In this document: positions 6,076 to 13,111 of the stretch, in pieces
How positions within the stretch are numbered: position 1 is the stretch's first letter
Layout of the letters: each line of letters begins with the position of its first letter
The notes under the pieces: generated by a model
Told to the model about the DNA's origin: nothing
The model's database searches: none
The model's input: only the letters and a program-made list of their open reading frames with translations
Position numbers and translations under genes: made by a program
Assembly: GCA_034434915.1 (NCBI GenBank)
Contig: DAOTYE010000075.1
Span: 1 to 16,066 of the forward strand
Reading direction: 5' to 3'
Source: DAOTYE01 sp034434915
GTDB taxonomy: Bacteria; Chloroflexota; Dehalococcoidia; Dehalococcoidales; RBG-16-60-22
DNA: 16,066 bases

Positions 6076-8088
6076 ATGAACGCAGTCAGTGACCTCGGCA
6101 TTGCCGGCTATATCCTGTTCTGGGGGGTAACGGCTCTGGCGGTGGCTATTTTTTTGCGCCGGCTCTCCCAGCTTTTCCGCTATCTCTCTCTGGGGCGCAG
6201 GGACGGCAGGCTGGACAATCCGTTGCTAAAACTTGTTCTCGCCATCGGACATCTCATCGTTCAGCAGTGCCAGTTGAAAAACCTGACTAAAAAAGACCGG
6301 GCGTCTCTGGGGCATGCCTTCATGGTCTGGGGTTTTTTGCTCTTCGTCACGTATTACTTCTTCTTCATCATTGTCGCCTCAGGTTTGGGCATTTCAGATT
6401 TCATGGAGCACAATGCGGTCTATGCTATCTATACCTGGGTAATGGACATTATTGCCCCGTTCATCATGCTCGGGGCGCTGTGGGGCATCATCCGCCGCTA
6501 CATTGTCAAGCCGCCGCGCCTCAAGGGACAGCAGACGGCGGAGGCACTTGTCATCTTGCTTACCGTTTTGATACACCCTATTACCCATATCGGCAAGATT
6601 GCCACACAGATTGCGGCCGGGCATCCTCCGGCCGGCCTTGGCTTGGTGACTCCTCCCTTGAGCACGGCGTTTAGCGCGCTTTATGCCAATAGCCTTTCGG
6701 TAGAGGCGTGGCATACCTTCTGGTTCTGGAGTCACTGGGGCTTTGTCCTCTTCGTCCTCGTCATCATCGGCTATACCCGCTACCTCCATGTGGTGGCGGC
6801 GGTCATCAATGATATGCTCCGCGCCGCCCCGCCGAAAGGCATGGTGGCACCTATCAATGTGAACGACCCGGCAACATTCGGCGCCAGCCGCATTGACGGC
6901 TTCACCAGAAAACAGATTCTGGACCTCTATGCCTGTGTGGAGCCCGGCCTATGCCAGGAGGTCTGCCCGGCGACCTTTACCGGCAAGCCGCTCAACCCGA
7001 GGCTACTCATCAAGAACTTGAAAAAGAACCTGCTCACCAATGCCCCGCGCCTGCTCAAAGGGAAAGAGCCACTCATACCGCTCATCGGCGATGTGAGCGA
7101 TGGCAGTGTCTCAGAAGAAGTCATCTGGGAGTGCACCACCTGCGGCGCCTGCATGGAAGTCTGCCCGGTCTATATTGAACATGTTCAGCATATTATTGAG
7201 ATGCGCCGTAATCTGGTGCAATTGCAGGCTAAGTTCCCGGAAGAATTGCTCAATCTCTTTGACAACATAGAACAGCGCTATAACCCATGGGGGATTGTGC
7301 CGGCGGAGCGGGTCAAGTGGGCGGCGGATATCACGGTGAAAACCTTTGAGGCAGGCAAGACGGAATACCTATTCTTCGTCGGCTGTGCCGGGGCATTTGA
7401 CGCGCGTAATCGCAAGACCACTCTAGCTCTGGCTAAGATTTTTGATGCGGCGGGCGTCTCATGGGGCATCCTGGGCAAGGACGAAAAGTGCTGTGGTGAC
7501 AGCCTGCGCCGGCTGGGCAACGAGTATGTCTTTGACCGCATGGCGAAGGAGAACGTCAAGCTATTTGCAGATAGAGGCGTGAAGAAAATCATCACCCAGT
7601 GTCCCCACTGCCTCACCACCCTTAAGAATGACTACCGCCAGTTCGGCGCCAATCTGGAAGTAATTCACCATACCCAGTTCATTGATAGCCTGATTCAGGA
7701 AGGAAAGCTCAAGGTGAACGGCGTAAAAGACCTGGGTGCCACTGTATTCCATGATTCCTGCTATCTGGGCCGCTACAACCAGATTTACGAACCGCCGCGC
7801 CGTATTTTCCGCAGTATTACCGGTGCGCCGCCGCTTGAGATGGAGCGGCGCCGGGAGCGGTCTTTCTGCTGCGGCGCGGGTGGCGGCAGGATGTGGATGG
7901 AGGAGGCCATCGGCAAGCACATTAACGTAGCCCGCGTGGAAGAAGCCCTTACTCACTCACCGCAGACCCTTTGTGTCTCCTGTCCCTACTGCATGATTAT
8001 GTTTGAGGACGGGCTCAAAGACTTGGATGCCTTTGAGAAGGTACAGGTGCTGGACATCGCCGAGATTGTGGCAAAAGGCTTGCCGTAG
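6076..8088 (+). CDS. EMO-type membrane EtfAB:menaquinone oxidoreductase (NarI-like cytochrome b, FeS and CCG domains)
   Basis: This 670-residue protein has about five to six membrane helices in residues 8-245, with histidines H80, H167, H171, H213, H220 and H238 available for heme b as in NarI-like domains. A ferredoxin-type segment follows with C287-x5-C293-x3-C297-P and C353-x2-C356-x2-C359-x3-C363-P; in the first motif the expected second cysteine is P290. Two CCG (HdrD-like, DUF224) domains come next: C437, C472-C473, C509, C512 and C562, C598-C599, C636, C639, both complete for noncubane [4Fe-4S] sites. This is the architecture of EMO, which passes electrons from reduced EtfAB to menaquinone. 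The spacing (stop TAA, two bases, ATG; GGAGAGG upstream) implies tight coupling to etfA. Direction of flow in the cell is inferred, not seen. Confidence 0.93.
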   Translation: MNAVSDLGIAGYILFWGVTALAVAIFLRRLSQLFRYLSLGRRDGRLDNPLLKLVLAIGHLIVQQCQLKNLTKKDRASLGHAFMVWGFLLFVTYYFFFIIVASGLGISDFMEHNAVYAIYTWVMDIIAPFIMLGALWGIIRRYIVKPPRLKGQQTAEALVILLTVLIHPITHIGKIATQIAAGHPPAGLGLVTPPLSTAFSALYANSLSVEAWHTFWFWSHWGFVLFVLVIIGYTRYLHVVAAVINDMLRAAPPKGMVAPINVNDPATFGASRIDGFTRKQILDLYACVEPGLCQEVCPATFTGKPLNPRLLIKNLKKNLLTNAPRLLKGKEPLIPLIGDVSDGSVSEEVIWECTTCGACMEVCPVYIEHVQHIIEMRRNLVQLQAKFPEELLNLFDNIEQRYNPWGIVPAERVKWAADITVKTFEAGKTEYLFFVGCAGAFDARNRKTTLALAKIFDAAGVSWGILGKDEKCCGDSLRRLGNEYVFDRMAKENVKLFADRGVKKIITQCPHCLTTLKNDYRQFGANLEVIHHTQFIDSLIQEGKLKVNGVKDLGATVFHDSCYLGRYNQIYEPPRRIFRSITGAPPLEMERRRERSFCCGAGGGRMWMEEAIGKHINVARVEEALTHSPQTLCVSCPYCMIMFEDGLKDLDAFEKVQVLDIAEIVAKGLP

Positions 8089-8096
8089 TCTTCCAG

Positions 8097-8813
8097 TTAT
8101 GACTTCCGGTTGCCCCTGACACCTATCGTTATCTCTTTCAGGGGCAAATCTTTCCCACTCGCCTCAATCGCCTGCTTCGCCATGTGCACCAGACCGAAAC
8201 AGCACGGCACTTCCATATGGGCGATGGTCAGACTCTTCACGTCAGCGCGGCGCAGGATTTCCGTTAGCTTGCTGACATGGGTTTCAAAGTCATCCAGCTT
8301 GGGACAGGCGATAACCACCGCGTGATTTTTCAGAAAGTCCCGGTGGAAATTGGCATAGGCAAAGGGTGCGCAGTCAGCGGCAATAAGCAGGTCAGCCCCT
8401 TGAAAAAACGGTGCGCCGGGTGGCACGAGGGCAAGCTGGATGGGCCAGTGGGCAAGCATGGACGGCAGGTCTGCCGCTGGCGCTTCCGCACTTGAAGTCT
8501 GCCGGAACTGGCTCACCGTGGTGGAGGGACAGCCACAGGGAAGCACCTCTTTTACCGGCTTCTTTGCCTTAGCAAGGTGCTCAACTGCTTCCTCATTGAA
8601 CTCTTCCGCTTCCCTTTCTTCAATGACGATGGCGTCCTGCGGGCATTTACCCAGGCAGGCACCGAGCCCATCACAGTACTGTTCGCTGATGAGCCGGGCT
8701 TTACCGTCTATGATTTTAAGAGCGCCTTCCACGCAGGCGGGCACGCACACGCCACAGCCATTGCATTTTTCTTCATCTATCTTCACAATTTTTCTGACCA
8801 GTTTCTTTACCAT
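8097..8813 (-). CDS. 4Fe-4S ferredoxin-domain protein with cysteine-rich C-terminal region
   Basis: The 238-residue protein starts with a two-cluster ferredoxin domain: C17-x2-C20-x2-C23-x3-C27, then C47-x5-C53-x3-C57-P with Leu at position 50, so the second site may hold a [3Fe-4S] cluster. I recall the same CDGLGAC form in relatives, so it is probably a family trait. The rest has further cysteines in fixed-looking motifs: PCGCPS (C93, C95), AADCAPFAY (C148), ACPKLDD (C170) and EVPCCFGL (C204-C205). This long ferredoxin-like family occurs in anaerobes, often near Crp/Fnr regulators; its reaction is unknown to me. It should be cytoplasmic. ATG at 8813 has a GAGGA site. It lies downstream of the Crp/Fnr gene and ends eight bases from the convergent EMO stop. 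A likely operator and promoter sit at 8849-8887. Confidence 0.9.
   Translation of the reverse strand: MVKKLVRKIVKIDEEKCNGCGVCVPACVEGALKIIDGKARLISEQYCDGLGACLGKCPQDAIVIEEREAEEFNEEAVEHLAKAKKPVKEVLPCGCPSTTVSQFRQTSSAEAPAADLPSMLAHWPIQLALVPPGAPFFQGADLLIAADCAPFAYANFHRDFLKNHAVVIACPKLDDFETHVSKLTEILRRADVKSLTIAHMEVPCCFGLVHMAKQAIEASGKDLPLKEITIGVRGNRKS
8110..8147 (+). terminator. Possible terminator hairpin at the convergent EMO/ferredoxin gene ends
   Basis: TTGCCCCTGA (8110-8119) and TCAGGGGCAA (8138-8147) are perfect 10-base inverted repeats with an 18-base loop, beginning 21 bases after the EMO stop. On the plus strand ATCTTT follows, only a weak U-run. The stem lies inside the 3' coding end of the ferredoxin gene. 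It could stop plus-strand transcription or protect its 3' end. Confidence 0.4.
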
Positions 8814-8848
8814 CTTATTTTCCTCATTTCAAACGCTACACTTTCTAT

Positions 8849-8854
8849 GGTATA
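8849..8854 (-). promoter_or_regulatory. Candidate -10 box for the ferredoxin gene
   Basis: On the minus strand, TATACC (8854-8849) lies about 35 bases upstream of the ATG at 8813. No good -35 box is present at the right distance, as expected for an activator-dependent promoter. Transcription would begin near 8842, placing the TGAT-N4-ATCA box centre near -40. Confidence 0.4.
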
Positions 8855-8875
8855 AGGAAAAAGCGGAAAGAAGTA

Positions 8876-8887
8876 TGATGTATATCA
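8876..8887. promoter_or_regulatory. Candidate Crp/Fnr-family operator (TGAT-N4-ATCA)
   Basis: TGATGTATATCA matches the core of the Fnr-type box TTGAT-N4-ATCAA at every inner position; only the outermost bases differ. It sits between the Crp/Fnr gene and the ferredoxin gene, with its centre (8881.5) about 40 bases from the predicted start, the usual class II activation position. Autonomous control of the ferredoxin gene by the neighbouring regulator is the natural reading. Confidence 0.5.
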
Positions 8888-8888
8888 C

Positions 8889-8956
8889 TGAGGATGCCTT
8901 CTCAAATTATCGTTGCGGATAGCGTAACGGCATGGCAAGCTCTGAGATTGCCACGC
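8889..8956. repeat. Cluster of inverted repeats in the regulator-ferredoxin gap
   Basis: Three dyads lie side by side. TGAGGATGCCTTCTCA (8889-8904) is an imperfect palindrome. CGTTGC (8911-8916) pairs with GTAACG (8924-8929), including one G-U. GCATGGCAA (8930-8938) pairs with TTGCCACGC (8948-8956) with one mismatch and a nine-base loop. On the minus strand none is followed by a U-run. They may be extra operator sites or an RNA processing or attenuation element between two cotranscribed genes. Confidence 0.4.
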
Positions 8957-8976
8957 GCGTAGTGATATGGGAAGGC

Positions 8977-9657
8977 TTACGGACGCGGCGGTCCTTCGCT
9001 CAATAGCCTGAGCTTTTCAGCGTTGAGGATGGTGATTTTGCCGCGCACGGTGTGGATAATCTTTCTCTCTTTCAACTGGGTGGTGAAGCGGATAGCCGTC
9101 TCTGTGGTGGTGCCCGCCATGTCCGCAATCTCCTGTCTGGTAAAGGGGAGGGTATTCCCCAGCTTTTCAGAAAGCATGAGGAGAAGGCGGCAGAGGCGCC
9201 GTTCCACCCTCTCTGCCGCGAGGTCTTTCAATCTGTTCTGGGCATCACGGAGGCGCCCGCCCAGCACCGTGATGATGGCAAGGGAGACTTCCGGATGCCC
9301 GGCAAGAAAAGACAAAAATTCACCCCTATTAATGCAGAGAACGCTGACATCGGTTGCTGCCTGGGCTGATGCCGGGTAGGGTTTGTTCTGGAAGACAGCC
9401 ACCTCGCCAAACATCTCACCCGGGTTGAAAAAAGCGATGATAAAGTCTTTGCCGGTGGAGGAGTGCTTGACGATTTTCACCCTTCCTTCTGCCACCACGT
9501 AAAAAAACTCAGGAGCATCGCCTTCCCAGAGGATAAACTCACCGGCGGGAAAACGGCGCTCCACCGCTAGGTCAGCCAGCACCTTGAGTTCATCGTGACT
9601 TAATCCAGAGAAGATGAGTGATTGTTTCAAGACTTCCGCTTTGCTCATTGCCGGCAT
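8977..9657 (-). CDS. Crp/Fnr-family transcriptional regulator
   Basis: This 226-residue regulator has an N-terminal cyclic-nucleotide-type sensor domain (FSGLSHDELKVLADLAVERR, the FPAGEFILWEGD strand, GEMFGEVAVFQNKPYPASAQ) and a C-terminal winged helix (TRQEIADMAGTTTETAIRF, then LKERKII). The cAMP-binding Arg-Ser of CRP is replaced (YPAS), and the four FNR cluster cysteines are absent, so the signal is probably neither cAMP nor an FNR-type cluster; heme or NO sensing as in DNR/HcpR proteins is possible. The recognition helix keeps Glu and Arg in E-T-A-I-R, which fits TGA half sites. ATG at 9657 is preferred, with GTGAGG six bases ahead; an in-frame GTG at 9669 is the alternative. The gene follows the LOG gene by about 40 bases. 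Confidence 0.93.
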   Translation of the reverse strand: MPAMSKAEVLKQSLIFSGLSHDELKVLADLAVERRFPAGEFILWEGDAPEFFYVVAEGRVKIVKHSSTGKDFIIAFFNPGEMFGEVAVFQNKPYPASAQAATDVSVLCINRGEFLSFLAGHPEVSLAIITVLGGRLRDAQNRLKDLAAERVERRLCRLLLMLSEKLGNTLPFTRQEIADMAGTTTETAIRFTTQLKERKIIHTVRGKITILNAEKLRLLSEGPPRP

Positions 9658-9697
9658 GTTCAGCCTCACCCCGGGTTTTTATTTGCATGATGTCTGG

Positions 9698-10384
9698 CTA
9701 CTGGCTGACCGCCCTCTTCCCGGTGATTTCATGCTTCCAGTACCACTTCTGGACTGATTCAATTACTTCTTTCGTGCTGTCACAGACGCGCAGGATATTA
9801 AGGTCTTCAGCTGAAATATAGCCGCGGGCGAGAGCGTATCTTTTAAGCCAGTCCAGAAAGCCCTGCCAGTATCTGGCGTCATAGACAATCACCGGGAAAG
9901 GTTTGATTTTATGGGTCTGGATGAGGTTGAGCACTTCGGTAAGCTCATCAAGCGTCCCCAGACCGCCCGGCATGACGATGAATGCCGTGGCATATTTCAC
10001 CAGCATCACCTTGCGGATGTAGAAGTGGCTGAAGGTGATGGAGATATTGGTATACGGGTTGACCTTCTGTTCTTCCGGAAGCTCAATATTGAGTCCTACA
10101 GATTTCACCCCCGCCGCCATGGCACCCTTGTTCGCCGCCTCCATGAGCCCGGGACCGCCGCCGGTAATGATATTGAAGCCTAGCTTGCCCAGCCGACGGG
10201 CAATCTCCTCAGCTTTCCGGTATTCCACTCTATCCGGTGTCACCCTTGCTGAGCCGTAGATGCTGACCGCAGGCTCTATGCCCGCAAGCTTGTCAAAGCC
10301 TTCCACCATCTCCCCGATGATGCGGAAAAGTCGCCAGGATTCTTCTTTAGCGAGCTCGTTAATTTCATATCCGCGCTGTATCAT
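9698..10384 (-). CDS. LOG-family nucleoside 5'-monophosphate phosphoribohydrolase (TIGR00730 type)
   Basis: The 228-residue protein is a Rossmann-like LOG (formerly lysine decarboxylase-like) family member. It has the diagnostic motifs: GGGPGLMEA (residues 75-83), R124-K125 after HFYI, and PGGLGTLDE (139-147), where E147 is the catalytic-type glutamate. Members cleave nucleoside 5'-monophosphates (including cytokinin ribotides) into base and ribose 5-phosphate; in bacteria the role is often nucleotide turnover. Old annotations as lysine decarboxylase are wrong for this motif set. The frame stays open upstream to 10564, but ATG at 10384 is the clear start because AAGGAGG (10390-10396) lies six bases ahead. 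That ribosome site overlaps the stop codon of the hydrolase gene, so the two are cotranslated or at least cotranscribed. Confidence 0.93.
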   Translation of the reverse strand: MIQRGYEINELAKEESWRLFRIIGEMVEGFDKLAGIEPAVSIYGSARVTPDRVEYRKAEEIARRLGKLGFNIITGGGPGLMEAANKGAMAAGVKSVGLNIELPEEQKVNPYTNISITFSHFYIRKVMLVKYATAFIVMPGGLGTLDELTEVLNLIQTHKIKPFPVIVYDARYWQGFLDWLKRYALARGYISAEDLNILRVCDSTKEVIESVQKWYWKHEITGKRAVSQ

Positions 10385-10394
10385 ATCTGCCTCC

Positions 10395-11330
10395 TTAAGC
10401 TGGCGCCGTGTGGTTGAGCGATGATTTGAAAAACCGGATGATTTTGCGGCTGATAAACGGGTACCACAGCCAGATGGTGGTGTGGGTAGCAGGGTACCAG
10501 GCAATTTCCGGCTTGCCGCTGGCGTGCCAAAAATCAAGCGCCGCTTCTCTGGGGATATACTCATCCCAGCGGGCGTTCACCATAAGCACCGGTCTCTGCC
10601 TCAAAGCGTGAGCGAAGGTGAGCGGCTCTACCAGAAATCCCTTTTTGGGCGGAGTTGCGTTTTCCCAGCCTTTTACTGTGACCTCATTCAAGAACTGAGA
10701 CAGTTCACTCTGGCTCTGGCGGTAATCTGACTCTGTCTTATGGTAGCCGCGCTTCAATGCGCCTTTGCGGCTCAAGCGGGCAATCTTATCACCATTGCCG
10801 CCGCTGATAATGAAGACGCCGGACCTGATACGTTTATCTATCCCCATGGCGATGGCAGAAATGAAGCCACCGAAGCTGATGCCCAGGACACCAATCTCAT
10901 CTTTGCTGATTTCAGGACGCTGGCTTGCCCAGTCTATTACCTGCCTTATGTCTGTGACAGAAATCTGGTAGCTCTCAAACCATTCCTCCGGCGTCAGGTG
11001 GTGGATGCGGGCTTTCACGGTCTCAGGCATGCGCTTGCTATGAAATACGGTGTAAAGGACAAAGCTGGCAATGCCGTGCCGTGCAAATGCACGCGCGAAG
11101 AGCTTGCAGGGGATAAGCAATTGGTCACTCATGCCGTGCATCATGATAACGAGCGGGGTTGGGCTCCCGTTCCGGGGCTGAAAGTATTCACCGGTGACGG
11201 TATTGTTCTCCGGGTAGCGGGTGGGCTTGGCTGAAGGGAAAGTCACCGTGTAACGTGACCACGCAGGTGAACTCTGCGCCAGCTCAACTTTCGCGGCAGG
11301 GACTTCGCCAGGATAAAGATACGGGTTCAT
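10395..11330 (-). CDS. Alpha/beta hydrolase, probable esterase or acyl hydrolase
   Basis: This is a 311-residue alpha/beta hydrolase without a signal peptide. The oxyanion-region MMHGMSD is at about 63-69, the nucleophile elbow GISFGG places S152, and likely partners are D256 (ARWDEYIP) and H283 (ATHTTIW). The segment between about 180 and 240 is a lid-like, charged helical insertion. The C-terminus (WLWYPFISRKIIRFFK) is hydrophobic and basic and could touch the membrane. Substrate is unknown; dienelactone-hydrolase-like or acetyl-esterase-like activities are the usual options. The ribosome site ahead of ATG 11330 is weak. It is the first gene of the leftward group hydrolase, LOG, Crp/Fnr, ferredoxin, though the functional link between hydrolase and regulator is unclear. 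Confidence 0.88.
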   Translation of the reverse strand: MNPYLYPGEVPAAKVELAQSSPAWSRYTVTFPSAKPTRYPENNTVTGEYFQPRNGSPTPLVIMMHGMSDQLLIPCKLFARAFARHGIASFVLYTVFHSKRMPETVKARIHHLTPEEWFESYQISVTDIRQVIDWASQRPEISKDEIGVLGISFGGFISAIAMGIDKRIRSGVFIISGGNGDKIARLSRKGALKRGYHKTESDYRQSQSELSQFLNEVTVKGWENATPPKKGFLVEPLTFAHALRQRPVLMVNARWDEYIPREAALDFWHASGKPEIAWYPATHTTIWLWYPFISRKIIRFFKSSLNHTAPA

Positions 11331-11354
11331 TGCTTTTTACTGCTGTTATGCATG

Positions 11355-11384
11355 ATTGTAACAGTAAAACAAGGCAGGACGCAA
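11355..11384 (-). promoter_or_regulatory. Candidate promoter for the hydrolase-LOG-regulator genes
   Basis: On the minus strand, TTGCGT (11384-11379), 18 bases, TACAAT (11360-11355). The predicted start lies near 11348, giving a leader of about 18 bases before the ATG at 11330, which has no good ribosome site. Confidence 0.45.
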
Positions 11385-11428
11385 TAGAACCAGATTCTCC
11401 GGTTAACCCTGGAGGAAGTTAAGGGGGG

Positions 11429-11457
11429 TTGCCTTATGCTGTCTCAAAGCGTATGAT
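11429..11457 (+). promoter_or_regulatory. Candidate promoter for the coiled-coil transglutaminase-like gene
   Basis: TTGCCT (11429-11434), 17 bases, TATGAT (11452-11457). It gives a leader of about 44 bases before the ATG at 11508, with AGGGGGG as ribosome site. It is divergent from the hydrolase promoter. Confidence 0.5.
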
Positions 11458-11507
11458 AGAGGACAGAAAGCTGACTTCCACTCCGGTTTGTCGGTCAGGG
11501 GGGCGTA

Positions 11508-12392
11508 ATGAAAAACATATTAATGGCGCTTTTGGTTCTGGCACTGGTGGTATGTGGCGCCGGCTGGCTTTTCACCTACCAGGCTCTGGGTGCAACACAG
11601 GACATATTGCTGAGTACTGAAGGCGCCCTGCGGAGCACACAGTCCAGCCTGGATGAAGCTCAGACAAATCTGAGGAAAGCGACCATCAGTCTGGATGAAA
11701 CACGCCAGAAGCTGGCAGACCAGCTTGACCAGACGGCGAAGTATATCCAGCTTTATGAAAGCAAGACAATTGAGCTCAAGAGCACGGAAGCACAGCTGAA
11801 GACTGCCAGTGAACAGCTTTCCGCATCTCAGAAGGAAAACCAGACCTTAATGCGGAACGTGGAGGAACTGCAACAGGAGATTGAGGACATAAAAAAGGAG
11901 CTTTCAGTTTACAAGGATACGCTGGGCATAAAAGTTTTCTCTGGCGTGGTACCTCCGTATGCCTCAGGTAATGTCCATCAGCTTGTGCTGATTAATAATA
12001 ACAATGCCGCAAATCCCACCTGGGCACAGCTTGAGAGCTTCCTTCTGGCAGACCGGACGGACAAAAAGCTCTATATCCCGGGCGTTTATGAATGCGGCAA
12101 TTTTGCCCAGGACCTGCACAACAATGCGGAAAAACTGGGCATTCGCGCCGCCTTTGTTGTCGTCCACTTTTACAGCGGCATGCCTCACGGCTTGAACGCT
12201 TTCAAGACTCTGGACAGGGGATTGGTCTATATTGATGTCACCGGCGAGCGGTCTGCTATCAGCCTGACCCACCTGGACAAAATCGTGAAGATAGCCAAAG
12301 ACCAGCCTTACCAGCCAAGCCTGCTGAGACCGGAAAACTGGGGTATGGGTGAAGCTACAAGCATTGTTAAAGCCATTGAAATCTACTGGTAA
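11508..12392 (+). CDS. Envelope coiled-coil protein with C-terminal transglutaminase-like domain
   Basis: The 294-residue protein has three parts. Residues 4-27 are one hydrophobic segment, a membrane anchor or uncleaved signal. Residues 28 to about 145 are a long coiled coil with repeated LKSTEAQLKTASEQL-like heptads. Residues 146-294 are a compact domain in which C196 (YECGNFAQDL), H227 (MPHGLNAF) and D243 (VYIDVTG; or D236) stand in the order and spacing of a transglutaminase-like Cys-His-Asp triad. The globular part should face outside the cytoplasm. Such folds can be peptidases, amidases or transglutaminases; the substrate here is unknown. The gene stands alone: divergent from the hydrolase, and convergent with the endonuclease III gene, 23 bases away. 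The start is supported by AGGGGGG. Confidence 0.82.
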   Translation: MKNILMALLVLALVVCGAGWLFTYQALGATQDILLSTEGALRSTQSSLDEAQTNLRKATISLDETRQKLADQLDQTAKYIQLYESKTIELKSTEAQLKTASEQLSASQKENQTLMRNVEELQQEIEDIKKELSVYKDTLGIKVFSGVVPPYASGNVHQLVLINNNNAANPTWAQLESFLLADRTDKKLYIPGVYECGNFAQDLHNNAEKLGIRAAFVVVHFYSGMPHGLNAFKTLDRGLVYIDVTGERSAISLTHLDKIVKIAKDQPYQPSLLRPENWGMGEATSIVKAIEIYW

Positions 12393-12415
12393 ATCAAAAG
12401 GTTTGACTGCGCAGG

Positions 12416-13099
12416 TCACTCTTGAAGCGCATCTGTGCTTTTAGTGAACATTGCATAGCTGGGGCAGATGCCCCGCAGAATGCAGATTGGGCAGAGGGGG
12501 CGCCGGGCTTTGCATGTCCTTCTGCCGTGCTCAATCATCAGCACATGAAACTGATAGACGCTCTCCGGCGGCACCATATCTGCAAGCTGTCTGTGGGCTT
12601 GCTCTATGGTGGCTCTGGTATCAATCAGCCTCAGCCTTTTTGCCACACGGAATATGTGGGTGTCCACCGGGAGCGCCGGCATGCCCAGGGAAAAGAGAAG
12701 CACGCAGTTCGCCGTTTTCATGCCCACGCCGGGCAGTTCCATCAGCCAGTCTCTCGCTTTGCTTACGGGTGACTCTTTGAGGAAGCTGAGGTCAAAGTTG
12801 CCCCGCTTTTGCTTTATTTCCTGAAGGGCTTGCCTGATGCGTATTGATTTGACTTCTCCCAGTCCGCCGCTCCTGATAGCGTGAGCAATGTCATTCATGT
12901 CAGCTTCTGCCAGGTCTTCCCAGCGTGGAAATGCTTTCCTGAGCGCCCTGAACGCACGGCGGGAGTTCGTGTCTGAAGTATTCTGGGAGAGGATGGTCTG
13001 AATTAATGTGGCGAGCGGCTGATGGTCAGAGTGCCAGGCGCGGTCCCCATAGGCGTCTATCAGCAGGCGGATAATCTCTCTGACGGTATCGGCGGGCAT
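12416..13099 (-). CDS. nth: Endonuclease III family DNA glycosylase/AP lyase
   Basis: This 227-residue protein is close to the usual Nth length (about 210). It has ATLIQTILSQNTSDTNSRRA near the N-terminus, the helix-hairpin-helix LPGVGMKTANCVL (122-134) with the catalytic-type K128, VDTHIFRVAKRL with D146, and the FeS loop C196-x6-C203-x2-C206-x5-C212 for a [4Fe-4S] cluster. It should remove oxidised pyrimidines and nick abasic sites in base excision repair; a shifted base specificity is possible because ILSQNTSD differs from the E. coli LSAQATD form. Its mRNA seems leaderless: TATAAT lies just six bases upstream of the ATG and no ribosome site is present. It ends convergently with the transglutaminase-like gene. 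Confidence 0.93.
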   Translation of the reverse strand: MPADTVREIIRLLIDAYGDRAWHSDHQPLATLIQTILSQNTSDTNSRRAFRALRKAFPRWEDLAEADMNDIAHAIRSGGLGEVKSIRIRQALQEIKQKRGNFDLSFLKESPVSKARDWLMELPGVGMKTANCVLLFSLGMPALPVDTHIFRVAKRLRLIDTRATIEQAHRQLADMVPPESVYQFHVLMIEHGRRTCKARRPLCPICILRGICPSYAMFTKSTDALQE

Positions 13100-13105
13100 A
13101 AAAGA

Positions 13106-13111
13106 ATTATA
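13106..13111 (-). promoter_or_regulatory. Consensus -10 box giving a leaderless nth transcript
   Basis: On the minus strand, TATAAT (13111-13106) is six bases from the A of the ATG at 13099, so transcription should begin at or next to the start codon. The -35 region is weak (TTTTAA, 17 bases upstream). Confidence 0.5.

Noticed and set aside
10385..10564. N-terminal extension of the LOG-family protein
   Set aside because: The frame is open, but this part overlaps the hydrolase C-terminus, and a strong ribosome site marks the ATG at 10384.
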